Source of the DNA: Ilyobacter_A sp963668015
GTDB taxonomy: Bacteria > Fusobacteriota > Fusobacteriia > Fusobacteriales > Fusobacteriaceae
DNA length: 64,000 nucleotides
NCBI GenBank assembly: GCA_963668015.2
Contig: CAXXCR010000033.1
Coordinates: forward strand, 9,745-73,744
Reading direction: 5' to 3'
Positions 54,025 to 63,465 of this stretch are shown here, in pieces. The stretch's first letter is position 1. Every line of letters begins with the position of its first letter. The position numbers and the translations under genes are program-made. Under the pieces are notes generated by a model. The model was not told where the DNA came from, did no database searches, and saw only the letters and a list, made by a program, of their open reading frames with translations.

Positions 54025-54891
54025 CTATTTTTTCAAGCATAACAAACTCATTTTATCTACAGACAATCCCTCACTTACTACATCGCACTTTGACATAAAA
54101 AGAAAATAAGCGTTCTCCCTGTCTATTTCATTTAAAGTCTCATAATTCCCCTGCCCCTTGGAGATTATCATGTCTACATTATAAAAAACTTCTTTAAACT
54201 CTTGACTTACACTATCTATAATAGTACCCGGTGCACAGTCTCCATTGCTAAGGATTTCCGCCACTTTATCTATTCCGACCTCTTTTGCATCCTCAAATGT
54301 GACGTCGTTTATTATGGCTCCTCCTCTGACTCCAAAATACACTTTCAATTGTGGAAATACTTTTTTAAGATACTTTATAAATATCTTGTCAAATACTATT
54401 TCACCACAGTTGTCACCGAGGTATAAAAGTGTTTTCGCACTGCCTAAACTTTGATAAAGTTCTTTTACATTGTCCATAGCTAGATTCTTACCTTCCACAT
54501 CTTTAATCTTATCAAATACCATTTCCTTATCGATATCGTAACCTACTCCAAAATCAATTATATTGCCTGTTATAGCAAGTTTTACCGCTGTACTGAACTG
54601 TTCTTCCGAGTTTTTAATGATTTTTTCCAGTTCAGTCTCCACTTTTAAAAGTTCTTTGTTATAATATCTTTTTATTAAAAAATACGGATCGTCTATACCT
54701 ACATGTCTATGTATAATTCGATATATAGTCTTGGCAAGATGGGGAGGACTTGAGCTGTAATCCTCCTTGTGCAAATACCCCACAACATCCCTAACCATAT
54801 CTTCAATCTCAATCTGACTACAATTTAAAAATTTTGATATCCGTATTCCTTGCTTCAAAAGACATGGTATACAGTCAAGTGTTGTCTGCAT
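54025..54891 (-). CDS. DUF89/ARMT1-like protein
   Basis: The 288-residue protein matches the DUF89 family of metal-dependent phosphatase-like proteins. It has the N-terminal CIPCLLKQ, LYLGDNCGEIVFD with the metal-binding Asp/Asn, VRGGAIINDVT, and the late SKGQGNYETL. It is located next to DUF5320 and Mrp genes, a common neighbourhood in anaerobes. The substrate in bacteria is not settled. Confidence 0.9.
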   Translation of the reverse strand: MQTTLDCIPCLLKQGIRISKFLNCSQIEIEDMVRDVVGYLHKEDYSSSPPHLAKTIYRIIHRHVGIDDPYFLIKRYYNKELLKVETELEKIIKNSEEQFSTAVKLAITGNIIDFGVGYDIDKEMVFDKIKDVEGKNLAMDNVKELYQSLGSAKTLLYLGDNCGEIVFDKIFIKYLKKVFPQLKVYFGVRGGAIINDVTFEDAKEVGIDKVAEILSNGDCAPGTIIDSVSQEFKEVFYNVDMIISKGQGNYETLNEIDRENAYFLFMSKCDVVSEGLSVDKMSLLCLKK

Positions 54892-54918
54892 AAATCCTCC
54901 CTTTCCTAAAACCTTATC

Positions 54919-55233
54919 TTATTTTTCAAGCCCCTGCAGTTTTTCATTAACTGCTTCTAGATCTTTTTCTAGAATTTCTTTTCTTCTTCTTAAAAATTCA
55001 GCCTCATTTGGATATTCGTTATCCAAACTTCTTATTCCGTTAAATCCCATTCCAGCTCCAAATCTTCTACCCATTCCAAGGCCTCTTCCGCAGTTAAAAG
55101 ATCTTCCAAATCTAGGTCCAGAGAATCCCCCTCTTCCAGTCCTATAACCAGGAGTATCATAACCATTACAATAACCTAAACCTCTTCCGGTTTTTTCCCC
55201 TTTTCCCAACGGCCCTTTTCTGTCTCCAAACAT
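54919..55233 (-). CDS. DUF5320 Gly/Arg-rich protein
   Basis: The 104-residue protein is rich in G and R (MFGDRKGPLGKGEKTGRGLG) with a C-terminal coiled-coil helix (RRRKEILEKDLEAVNEKL). The pattern TGRGLGYC is typical of DUF5320. These small proteins accompany NifX/Mrp genes in anaerobes; function is unknown. Confidence 0.85.
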   Translation of the reverse strand: MFGDRKGPLGKGEKTGRGLGYCNGYDTPGYRTGRGGFSGPRFGRSFNCGRGLGMGRRFGAGMGFNGIRSLDNEYPNEAEFLRRRKEILEKDLEAVNEKLQGLEK

Positions 55234-55371
55234 TGAAATTCCTCCTTTTGAAAAAATTCGTAACTGATATTATTTGATTACCTAAGTTTATCTGTCTAAT
55301 AAAAACCGGTTTCCCGGTTATTATTAACTAATACATTTTAAGTAGTGAATTTGTTTGATAATATACTAATT

Positions 55372-55725
55372 TTAATGATCATGACTGCAAGCTGAACCAC
55401 TTGAAATCAAGTTACCTCCCATAAATTCATTTAAACTACCCTCTACTCTTCCAGTAGCACCAAGTATAACTTCTATATTTTGAGCTTTAAACAAGTCTAT
55501 TGCTCTTTGTCCCATTCCACCAGTTATTATGGTTGTAACTTTTTGCTCACCTAAAAATTTAGGCAGTAATCCAGGTTGATGAGGTGGTGCTGTGATATAT
55601 TCTTTTTCTACTATTTTATTGCCTTTAACTGTGAAGATTGAAAACTCTTTACAATGTCCAAAATGTTCCTCAACATTTTCTCTGTCATTTGTTGGAAACG
55701 CAATTCTCAATTCAACTTTATCCAT
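55372..55725 (-). CDS. NifX-like metal-cluster protein
   Basis: The 117-residue NifB/NifX-domain protein has FPTNDRENVEEHFGHCKEF and TIITGGMGQRAIDLF, and ends in a His/Cys tail (SSGSACSHDH). It starts four bases after the Mrp-family gene. It differs from the NifX protein at 52548; together they suggest two cluster-handling modules. Confidence 0.88.
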   Translation of the reverse strand: MDKVELRIAFPTNDRENVEEHFGHCKEFSIFTVKGNKIVEKEYITAPPHQPGLLPKFLGEQKVTTIITGGMGQRAIDLFKAQNIEVILGATGRVEGSLNEFMGGNLISSGSACSHDH

Positions 55726-55728
55726 TTC

Positions 55729-56550
55729 TTATACCTCCACTTTTTCTATTAAACTATTAACTATATCTTTAAGAGCATCAGCAGCTATGCAAGATTTACT
55801 TGAAAAAATATACGGTTTTCCTGAATCTCCGGCTTCTACTATCCCTGGAGTCATAGGTACCTTACCTAAGAAATTAACATCCAGTTCTTTTGCAGCCTTT
55901 TCCCCGCCACCTACTTTGAAGATGTCTATTCTTTCTCCGCAGTGTGGGCATACAAAACCGCTCATATTCTCTACTATACCAAATATAGGCATATTAACCA
56001 ACTTAGAAAATTTCACTGATTTTCTTGAATCAAGTACTGCAACATCCTGTGGAGTAGTTACTATAACACTTCCGTCAACTTCCCCAAGATCTTGTGCAAT
56101 TGTCAGCGGTTCGTCACCAGTTCCTGGCGGAAGGTCAACTACAAGATAGTCCAGTTCTCCCCACTGTACATCTCCTAACATTTGTTTTATAGCCCCTATT
56201 TTGGCAGGTCCTCTCCAGATAATTGGATCATCTGAACTCTGCATATAAAAACTTAGTGATACAACCTTTAAATTATTATTCACTTGATAAGGTTTTTCTA
56301 TACTTCCCAGCTTTGTCCCTTCTATACCAAGCATTAATGGTATGTTTGGTCCGTGAAGATCGGCATCCAGCAATCCTACCTTTTTTCCTTGAAGAGCCAA
56401 TCCGTAGGCTATATTGGTTGAAAGCGTTGATTTACCAACTCCTCCTTTACCGCTCATAACCACGATTTTATGCTTTATTTTGTCCATGTTGTCTTTGAGC
56501 ATTTTTTCTTTCATTTCTCTTACTTTGTCTTCAGTTTCTGAGCAACTCAT
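55729..56550 (-). CDS. Mrp/NBP35 family Fe-S carrier ATPase
   Basis: The 273-residue protein has VVMSGKGGVGKSTLSTNIAY, then LLDADLHGPNIPLMLG, YLVVDLPPGTGDEPLTI and a C-terminal cluster motif (FVCPHCGERIDIF). It transfers Fe-S clusters to targets. It follows a DUF134 regulator and precedes a NifX-like gene. A close paralogue begins at 63466. Confidence 0.95.
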   Translation of the reverse strand: MSCSETEDKVREMKEKMLKDNMDKIKHKIVVMSGKGGVGKSTLSTNIAYGLALQGKKVGLLDADLHGPNIPLMLGIEGTKLGSIEKPYQVNNNLKVVSLSFYMQSSDDPIIWRGPAKIGAIKQMLGDVQWGELDYLVVDLPPGTGDEPLTIAQDLGEVDGSVIVTTPQDVAVLDSRKSVKFSKLVNMPIFGIVENMSGFVCPHCGERIDIFKVGGGEKAAKELDVNFLGKVPMTPGIVEAGDSGKPYIFSSKSCIAADALKDIVNSLIEKVEV

Positions 56551-56562
56551 TTTTCAACACCT

Positions 56563-56850
56563 CTATTTATCATAAGTATTTTTTATATTTATAGCTTTAG
56601 AGTTCAACAATGCATCTACTATTTTCTTTCTTCCAGAATTCAGCAGCCTTTGTATAGTCCCCCTCGATACTCCCATTGCTTCACTAGCATCTATTTGATT
56701 TTTGCCCTCTAAATCGCAAAGTCTTATAGCCTCGAATTCATCCAAAGCTACATCAATACTTTCCAGTGCTTGTATTGGGTATCCAATAGGTTTAAAAATT
56801 CTCTTGCCTTCTATGTTTCGGCAATATCTGCTTTTTTTAAAACGTGGCAT
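56563..56850 (-). CDS. DUF134 DNA-binding regulator
   Basis: The 95-residue regulator starts MPRFKKSRYC with a conserved RNI segment. It then has the LDEFEAIRLCDLEGKNQIDA helix and a HTH (ASEAMGVSRGTIQRLLNSG). It heads the Mrp-NifX-DUF5320-DUF89 gene run and probably controls it. A perfect palindrome lies 18 bases upstream of its start. Confidence 0.93.
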   Translation of the reverse strand: MPRFKKSRYCRNIEGKRIFKPIGYPIQALESIDVALDEFEAIRLCDLEGKNQIDASEAMGVSRGTIQRLLNSGRKKIVDALLNSKAINIKNTYDK

Positions 56851-56867
56851 GTTTCCTCCTTTTTATA

Positions 56868-56879
56868 GTGCATATGCAC
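56868..56879. promoter_or_regulatory. GTGCATATGCAC operator
   Basis: A perfect 12-bp palindrome in the promoter region of the DUF134 gene, well placed for autoregulation. A partial GCATATGC occurs near 63397 ahead of the second Mrp gene. Confidence 0.6.
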
Positions 56880-56884
56880 AATAA

Positions 56885-57230
56885 AATCATAACTCTATTT
56901 TGCTTTTTTGTCAATACAATTTTATGATTTATAAAAATATTTCGTAAGCCAAAACTTATGCATTTCTTTTTTTAGCCTGTAAAAACTGAGGTTCAAATCA
57001 GATACCTGAATCTCAATTTTTTTTTAATTCACATCCGCCACTATTTATCTTATCACCACCTTCAAAATTTTATATTAACATTATTTTAACCAGATGATTT
57101 CACCTATCCAATAGATTAACTTTATCCACTTATATTTTTTCATCCCCAAAATTAAAGTTGACTTTGCAATATAGACAATATATAATTTTTAGTATTAAGT
57201 CATAAATTCAAATTAGAATAGAATCGGGGA
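56885..57230. other. Gene-free stretch between divergent units
   Basis: About 345 AT-rich bases between the divergent DUF134 and metallo-hydrolase genes, holding promoters at most. I see no RNA gene or strong hairpin. Confidence 0.45.
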
Positions 57231-57236
57231 GTGAAA

Positions 57237-58058
57237 ATGAAAATATATACTCTTATAGAAAATAAAGAAGATGACAATAAAAATTTAGCTTTTGAGCATG
57301 GATTTTCGGTGTATATATCAACAGATTATGGTAATATACTTTTTGATACTGGAGAAAGTGGAAATTTTATAGAAAATGCCTCCAAATTAGGTGTTGATCT
57401 ATCTAAAACAGATTATCTTATTTTAAGCCACGCCCACTATGATCATTGCGGTGGAGTGATGAAATTTTACTCTAATTTCCCAAAATCTAAATTACTTGTG
57501 AGTGAATATTTTTTTGAAAATTCCAAAAAATATCGTGTAAGTACTTCTAATGAAAGGTATATCGGGACAAACTTTAACGATGAAGATCTCAACGCAATGG
57601 GAATTGAGATTGAATATTTAAAATCCGACATCAAAGAAATTTTTCCGAATGTATATCTTACTGGAAATTTTAATAGAAAAACTAAATTTGAACCATTAAA
57701 TGAAGAATTAAGATCTGGTGAAGATCTGCATATAGACGATTTTAAAGAGGAGGTCTGTCTTGTGATAGACACCCCTAAGGGGCTTTTTGTCATTGTAGGC
57801 TGCTCTCACCCAGGTATAGTAAATATTTTAGAAAATATCAAAACAAGATTCGAAAAAAATATTTTTGGATTAATCGGCGGAACACACTTAAAAGAAGCCA
57901 ATGAAGATAGAATCCTGCATACCGCTAAACTTTTTAACGAATACGGTATTGAATTACTGGGAGTGTCACACTGTACGGGTGATTTAGCAACAAAACTCTT
58001 AAAAGAAAATTGTAAAAATTTTTTCTTAAACAACACTGGTAAAATAATTGAACTCTAA
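57237..58058 (+). CDS. MBL-fold metallo-hydrolase (COG1237)
   Basis: The 273-residue metallo-beta-lactamase-fold protein has NILFDTGESG, the zinc motif SHAHYDHCGGV, VIVGCSHPGIVN and a GGTHLKEAN segment. It belongs to the dihydropterin-synthase-like COG1237 group often found beside NifX/Mrp genes. The ATG at 57237 is preferred to the GTG at 57231 because of the GGGGAG site. The substrate is unknown. Confidence 0.9.
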   Translation: MKIYTLIENKEDDNKNLAFEHGFSVYISTDYGNILFDTGESGNFIENASKLGVDLSKTDYLILSHAHYDHCGGVMKFYSNFPKSKLLVSEYFFENSKKYRVSTSNERYIGTNFNDEDLNAMGIEIEYLKSDIKEIFPNVYLTGNFNRKTKFEPLNEELRSGEDLHIDDFKEEVCLVIDTPKGLFVIVGCSHPGIVNILENIKTRFEKNIFGLIGGTHLKEANEDRILHTAKLFNEYGIELLGVSHCTGDLATKLLKENCKNFFLNNTGKIIEL

Positions 58059-58123
58059 ATAAGCTCTAAGTTATTCTATTTAGAATATAGGTCTAAATCA
58101 ATACAAATATACTTTTATAAAAA

Positions 58124-58154
58124 GAAAAGATGACCAATAAAGTCATCTTTTTTG
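58124..58154. terminator. Hairpin terminator
   Basis: AAAGATGAC pairs with GTCATCTTT around CAATAAA and is followed by TTT. It lies between convergent genes. Confidence 0.8.
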
Positions 58155-58168
58155 CTAATATAATTTTT

Positions 58169-58698
58169 TTAACATTTACAGTTCTTTTTTTCTATATATT
58201 TAAAAAATAGTATAACAAGAATAGATAGTATCACTACAATAAACCAATGGTTAATTCCCAGTATCCCAGGTAAAGTTATTTTTCCAAAATCACCGTATTT
58301 TAAAAAGTTACTCTTTAAAGCTGGATAAATTTCAGCATATACTGCTGTACCGAATAACATCCTAAATACTCCCCAAAGCACATGAAGTCTGCCTTCTCCG
58401 AGTGCCCCAATAGCTGTCCCGGGACAATATCCAAAAATTGCCCATCCTATTCCAAACAGAAGTCCTCCGATTACCTGCATCATTATCTGGGTTGCTTTTA
58501 AACTTAAGTCTATTACACCAATATCTTTGAACAAATATATGCCGATCATCCCAGTAATTATAGCTGAAAATATAAATTTTATTAAAGTCATATCTTTAAG
58601 TCTTAAAAATCCTACTTGCTTTTCATACCTCAATACTTGACCTTTTTGTAGGAAAAACCCAAATAAAAACCTGTAATTAAACCTAAAATAAGATCCAT
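58169..58698 (-). pseudogene. YeeE/YedE sulfur-transport family gene, frameshifted
   Basis: The original product starts MDLILGLITGF at 58698 and should continue LFGFFLQKGQVLRYEKQ. One T is missing in a T-run near 58668, so the frame changes. A 154-residue remainder is readable from ATG 58633 and holds GYCPGTAIGALGEGR, the conserved cysteine segment of these thiosulfate/sulfur-related membrane proteins. The first membrane helix is lost. It could be real decay or a homopolymer sequencing error. Confidence 0.75.
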
Positions 58699-58700
58699 AG

Positions 58701-59062
58701 CTATTTCTCCTCCTTATAAATAAGACGTGCTACAAGTATTCCTCCTATAAGGAAAAAGCACATGGTTATGATCCCACTTATAGCTAGCTACATCATACCG
58801 CTCAAACCATGTCCACTAGGGCAACCACCTGCAAGTCTTGCTCCAAATACAGCTATAAATCCTCCTAAAAAGCCTACTATTCCTCTTTTAAAAATATTTG
58901 TTCAATAAATCCAGATACACGTACATAAGTTGTTGATGCCCCGATATATTGTGCCTTTCCTAAAACTAGTGTAGTTATTATTACAGAAGCAACTGTCAGA
59001 ATACCAACAAGTACCCCAGTTACATAAGGATTCCAGGTTGATTTCTTTAATTTTTCCAACAT
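58701..59062 (-). pseudogene. YeeE/YedE family gene, deleted and interrupted
   Basis: The start reads MLEKLKKSTWNPYVTGVLVG to GFIEQIFLKEE, then stops. The later family segment IVGFLGGFIAVFGARLAGGC followed by PSGHGLSGMM is found in another frame, followed by a TAG in place of a glutamine codon, then LAISGIITMC. The region normally joining the two parts appears to be missing. Together with the downstream gene this is a decaying YeeE pair. Confidence 0.8.
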
Positions 59063-59176
59063 ACCTTATTACCCCCTGACTAAAATATTGTACTTAAGGT
59101 ATACTTTCAAAGGTACCTAATCGACAAAAAGATTACGGATATGCTTATCCGTAATCTTAAAATTAACTTTTCATAC

Positions 59177-59905
59177 TTATTTATCTTTTCTAAGACACAT
59201 AAACCAGTCTAAACAATACTTACCTTCTTCCTCAGATTCCACTCTCTCTTTTGCTGTTCCGCAAGAACCAGGAGGAGGCAGTATCACATCGTCACCAGGC
59301 TGCCAGTTGGCAGGTGTAGCTATTTGCTCCTTATCGGATTTCTGCATAGCTAAGACTATCCTTTTTATTTCATCCATATTTCTTCCATTTGAAAGCGGAT
59401 AGTATAGAATAGATCTTACCTTTGCTTCTGGATCCATTATAAATACCGCCCTTACTGCTTGTGTGGTAGAAGCATTTGGTTGTATCATTCCATATTTTTT
59501 TGCTACTTCCATTTTTAAATCCTCTATAACAGGAAACATAACTTCCACATCTTTCATACCTTTGTATTCTATTTTTTCCTTGATTGTCCTCAACCAGGCT
59601 ATATGGGCATAAAGGCTGTCAATAGAAAGACCTATCAATTCAGTGTTTAGCTTTTTAAAATCCTCTTGCATTATGGCAAAGGTCATAAACTCTGTTGTGC
59701 AAACTGGAGTAAAATCCGCAGGATGGCTGAAAAGTATCACCCATTTTCCCTTATAATCTTCTGGAAAATTTATCTCTCCTTGTGTTGTTACTGCTGTAAA
59801 ACTTGGTGCGTCATCACCTATTAAAGGCATTCTGTTTTGAACTACTTTCTCTTCAACTACTATTTCTTCCTCATACGGTTTTCCATGTTTTTTTCTTTCT
59901 CTCAT
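59177..59905 (-). CDS. Peroxiredoxin (AhpC/TSA, Prx6-like)
   Basis: The 242-residue peroxiredoxin has the peroxidatic cysteine in SHPADFTPVCTTEF near residue 75, YAHIAWLRTI, and a C-terminal dimer domain including a late CLDWFMC. It reduces H2O2 and organic peroxides in the cytoplasm. The length and 'HPADFTPVC' are typical of anaerobe and archaeal Prx. The start at 59905 is chosen from the spacing of a GGGGG site. Confidence 0.93.
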   Translation of the reverse strand: MRERKKHGKPYEEEIVVEEKVVQNRMPLIGDDAPSFTAVTTQGEINFPEDYKGKWVILFSHPADFTPVCTTEFMTFAIMQEDFKKLNTELIGLSIDSLYAHIAWLRTIKEKIEYKGMKDVEVMFPVIEDLKMEVAKKYGMIQPNASTTQAVRAVFIMDPEAKVRSILYYPLSNGRNMDEIKRIVLAMQKSDKEQIATPANWQPGDDVILPPPGSCGTAKERVESEEEGKYCLDWFMCLRKDK

Positions 59906-60198
59906 TAGTTTTCCCCCTATTAATTTTATCCTCTGCAAATAACAAAATTTGAAAATATTTCAATAATCTTTACTTGTTATCCATAACTTTTCCTTTAATT
60001 TTTATCTATCACTGTTTTAAAGATAAGTATATGAACGAAATTCCCAGCGTGAGTCTCTATTAAAGCTATCACCTATAAAAATATTATGCAGCAATTTCAT
60101 TTCTTTATAAATGACAGTTTATTTTTTGTATCTTTTCATCAATAATATCGTAAAATTTTATTTTTATAATATTTTTTCAATAGATAAACTACACACTA

Positions 60199-60767
60199 TT
60201 AAAACTCTCTAGATAATATTGCTAATTTTTTATATTTTTTTATTATCTCTTCTTTCAAATTAGGATTATGAAGTATTGCCGCAGGATGAGGAAGTGGAAA
60301 TATTTTTTTATTTTTCACTAAAAATAACTTTCCGTACACTGTACTAAATTCAGATTTTGAATGTAAAGATATTTTATATTTCTCAAAAATATATTTAGTA
60401 GAATAATACCCTAACGGTATCAATACAGTTGGATTTATCAATTCTATCTCTATGTCCAAGTATTCGAGCATGTTTTAATTTCATCTTGTTTAGGTTTTCT
60501 ATAATTTGGAAGCATGCATTTAATTAAATTTGTCATATAGACTTCTTTTCTTTTAATTCCTGCACTTTCCAATAATTCGTTCAAAATTTTTCCAGAAGGT
60601 CCAATAAACATTGTCCCGTATTTATCTTCTTTTTCTCCTGGAGCTTGAGCAATCAACATGAGTTTTGCATCTAATTTTCCTTCACCACAAATTGCATTAG
60701 TTCGAGTCTTATATAATCTGCATTTATTACACTCCCTTATTTCTCTATTCAATTCATTAATTTCCAT
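60199..60767 (-). pseudogene. Family 4 uracil-DNA glycosylase, single frameshift
   Basis: The first part reads MEINELNREIRECNKCRLYK with further cluster cysteines, GEGKLDAKLMLIAQAPGEKE and YMTNLIKCMLPNYRKP. It then goes out of frame after KTCS. The second part continues in another frame (YLDIEIELINPTVLIPLGYY ... PLPHPAAILHNP, the catalytic-site histidine motif). One missing base near 60465 explains it. The intact enzyme would hold a [4Fe-4S] cluster and remove uracil. It may be a genuine mutation or an assembly error. Confidence 0.85.
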
Positions 60768-60829
60768 ATTTATTACACCACCAATAATTTTATATTTTAT
60801 ATAAAGTTTGAAACTAATCATTATTTCAA

Positions 60830-61087
60830 TTAACAACCACAAATGTTGGATATCTTTATATCCAATATAAAATGACCTTCTACTATAGCTGCGTCATACA
60901 CCTCTCTTATTAGTGAAAAGATTTTTGTTTCAGTTCCTTTAACTTCTGTAGCAAATGAACTCACTCTATATTCTAAACTCGAATTTTTTACGACTTGAAG
61001 AATTTTTTCTACTCTTTCACTTATATCTTCAACTCCCATAGGGGTATAGCTTATTTGACAGCTTATTATTTTTTCCATAGTAGACAT
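60830..61087 (-). CDS. DUF77/thiamine-binding-like small protein
   Basis: The 85-residue ferredoxin-like-fold protein has ISCQISYTPMGVEDISERV and the later KGTETKIFSLIREVYDAA, as in the MTH1187/YkoF group. It overlaps the methyltransferase gene by 22 bases, so they are co-translated. Ligand binding is inferred. Confidence 0.7.
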   Translation of the reverse strand: MSTMEKIISCQISYTPMGVEDISERVEKILQVVKNSSLEYRVSSFATEVKGTETKIFSLIREVYDAAIVEGHFILDIKISNICGC

Positions 61088-61731
61088 ATAAACCCACCTC
61101 GTTTTTTTAATTCTTGTTCCCCTATATAATTAATTTCATCTAAATTAAATTCAGTCGAAATAAAAAGGCATTCTTTAAATTTAACAAAACTTTCTGGTTT
61201 TAGAGTTTTCATTTCTTCAAAAGTTTTAAGCTTGGCATATTTAAAAACTGATTTTTCTTTGTATGCAGAGGAAGAGTAAAGTTTTCCCAAAGCACTCTCT
61301 CTATTAATTATCCCGACAATAATAGGACCACCTCGTTTAACAACTCTGAAGATTTCCTCAATAACCTTTTGGGGATCCTTAAAGAACTCAAAAGATACAA
61401 TAGAAATCACACCATCAAAATATTCATTCTCAAAATCAAGTTTATGAGCATCCATCTCTATAAATTCTATGTTCAGAGACTGTTGTTTAGATTTTTTTCT
61501 TGCAATATTAAGCATTTTTTTAGAAATATCTATTCCTACTATTTTGAAGTTCTTTTTTGCAAGCTTAATAGAAAAATTTCCTGTACCACACCCGACATCC
61601 AAAATTTTACTATTTTCTGGAAGAGATAGTAAGCTAAAAATACATTCAGTTTCAAGCTTATCCACAATTCTTCCAACTTTAGTGAAATACCATTCATCAT
61701 AATTTTCAGCTTTTTTATCAAATATAGACAT
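61066..61731 (-). CDS. Class I SAM-dependent methyltransferase
   Basis: The 220-residue methyltransferase has the SAM-binding motif ILDVGCGTGNFSIKLA, the acidic loop IVGIDISKKML, and DGVISIVSFEFFKDP in motif IV. The substrate cannot be told. ATG 61731 is preferred to 61749 because AAGGTGA lies before it. It overlaps the next small gene. Confidence 0.9.
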   Translation of the reverse strand: MSIFDKKAENYDEWYFTKVGRIVDKLETECIFSLLSLPENSKILDVGCGTGNFSIKLAKKNFKIVGIDISKKMLNIARKKSKQQSLNIEFIEMDAHKLDFENEYFDGVISIVSFEFFKDPQKVIEEIFRVVKRGGPIIVGIINRESALGKLYSSSAYKEKSVFKYAKLKTFEEMKTLKPESFVKFKECLFISTEFNLDEINYIGEQELKKRGGFICLLWKK

Positions 61732-62002
61732 ATAAGTCACCTTACTCAATATTATAATAACTGTTCCTGGATTCTGTCATATCTAGCTGATTGATTGTAC
61801 TATGTATAGAATATATAATAAAACAATCATTATATTATATATTAATTACTTTAAATAATCCTCTTATATAGATAAATTTGACTTAACACACAAAATATAA
61901 TACTACCCTAAATTCATATCACATCAAAAAACACGAAGTTTAAAGCACCTAAATATTAGGTTCATCCTGAATATAAAAATTTAAATATGCATCTTTTTCA
62001 AT

Positions 62003-62061
62003 GAAAAAACTCATAAAGGCTCTCGTCTATTTAATTATGAGAGGGGCTTTATGAGTTTTTA
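62003..62061. terminator. Long hairpin terminator
   Basis: AAAAACTCATAAAG pairs with CTTTATGAGTTTTT around an inner CTC/GAG part. It lies between the two minus-strand genes; the rest of 61750-62163 is AT-rich with no gene. Confidence 0.75.
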
Positions 62062-62163
62062 TTTTCTTGAGATATTCATAATATACAAAAAATCTCTATT
62101 ATGAAAATTATTTATATTTCATATAACAGAGACTAGCTTTTATAATTATATTCATTCTTATAA

Positions 62164-62898
62164 TTAAACTTTTGACATAACAATAACTATAGCAACGAAA
62201 ACTCCCACTCCAAAAGCAATCAAACTAAATTTTTTATGTTCTTGCTCCGCTCTTGGCAATAGATGAGTTGCTCCTACATAAATAAGTGTGCCGCCAGAAA
62301 TTGACAATAATGCTCCAAGTGTTGAATCATTTATCTTACTAATAAGTGGATATGAAACCAACATACCCATTGGAGTTGTAAGAGCGGCAGCTAAAAATGT
62401 CAATAGAAGAGATTTTCGTTTACTAAAACCACTTTGAATTAATAATAAGTATGTAATTATCCCTTCAGGAAATTCATGTAGTATCATCCCTGTAGTTGAT
62501 AAAAAGCCTGTAAAAATACTCACAGTAAAGGAAATCGAATAAACAAATCCATCGATAAATGAATGAAAACCAATGCCCAATATTGCTATAATACCAATTT
62601 TATATTCTGATTTTTCAGGACTTTTATCACAAACAAATGCTGTGATAAAACGATTAAATATATGTAATCCTAAAAATCCCGATAGAAGGTATACAGGTGC
62701 ATGAAAATTCATAGAAAAAGATTTAGGGATTATATGCAGGAAAGAGGAAGATATAAGTACTCCAGCAGCAAAACACATAAAATATATGATATTTTTACGT
62801 CCCCAATCTTCAAAACGACGTACTGTATATATCCCGATAGAGGTTACAATTGCTGCTACAGAACTAGAGGTCAATGCAGTCCAAAATGTATTTTCCAT
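62164..62898 (-). CDS. ZIP-family metal transporter
   Basis: The 244-residue membrane protein has about eight spans, with HSFIDGFVYSI and MILHEFPEGIITYLLL carrying the metal-binding histidine and glutamate of ZIP helices IV and V. It lacks a His-rich loop. It starts four bases after a small zinc-ribbon gene. Zinc is the likely substrate but not proven. Confidence 0.92.
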   Translation of the reverse strand: MENTFWTALTSSSVAAIVTSIGIYTVRRFEDWGRKNIIYFMCFAAGVLISSSFLHIIPKSFSMNFHAPVYLLSGFLGLHIFNRFITAFVCDKSPEKSEYKIGIIAILGIGFHSFIDGFVYSISFTVSIFTGFLSTTGMILHEFPEGIITYLLLIQSGFSKRKSLLLTFLAAALTTPMGMLVSYPLISKINDSTLGALLSISGGTLIYVGATHLLPRAEQEHKKFSLIAFGVGVFVAIVIVMSKV

Positions 62899-62901
62899 TT
62901 T

Positions 62902-63087
62902 TTAATCCTCATTTTGACCTCTTCTTTCCCTATTTTTTCTATCAAATGGTTCACTTGCTCCTATCATTTTAACACCACATTTAGGACACGTTTCCTCATA
63001 ACAAGGTACACCTTTTTTATGTTCTATTTTTTCACCACATTTAGGACAGATACAATAATTTTCACCATGTTTTTGCTTTCTTCTCAT
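62902..63087 (-). CDS. Small zinc-ribbon protein
   Basis: The 61-residue protein has two metal knuckles (CICPKCGEKIEHKKGVPC and CPKCGVKM), ending in a charged GQNED tail. It is probably a zinc-ribbon or rubredoxin-like small protein. It sits directly upstream of the ZIP gene; a metal-related job is inferred. Confidence 0.8.
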   Translation of the reverse strand: MRRKQKHGENYCICPKCGEKIEHKKGVPCYEETCPKCGVKMIGASEPFDRKNRERRGQNED

Positions 63088-63465
63088 AATATTGCCTCCT
63101 ATAAAGTAATTTTTAATTTTTCTAAAAAAAGACTTTACTAAGCTTGCAAACTATTTACATTAATATTATTCAATAACTAATAAAATTTCCTTTTATACGG
63201 TATAGTGTGTCATCATTTTGTTTTCTTTGAAAAATACTGATTATTTAGAACAGTACATAAAATAATTTAAACAGTTATTAGTAAGCTATAAATAGATTAT
63301 AAAATGAATCTAAAGATAAAAAAACAAAATATAATGCAAGTTGATATCTTTCTCACGAAAGGAATAAATTTAAAAAAAGGTATATTGATAATAAGCATAT
63401 GCATAGTATTTTAAATTTATAAACTATATTTTTTAATAAATCAATAGTTGAGAAAGGAGAATAAA
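63088..63465. other. Gene-free stretch between divergent units
   Basis: About 380 AT-rich bases with no ORF or strong hairpin. A TAAGCATATGCATA near 63394-63407 resembles a degenerate DUF134-type operator and lies before the second Mrp gene. Confidence 0.4.
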
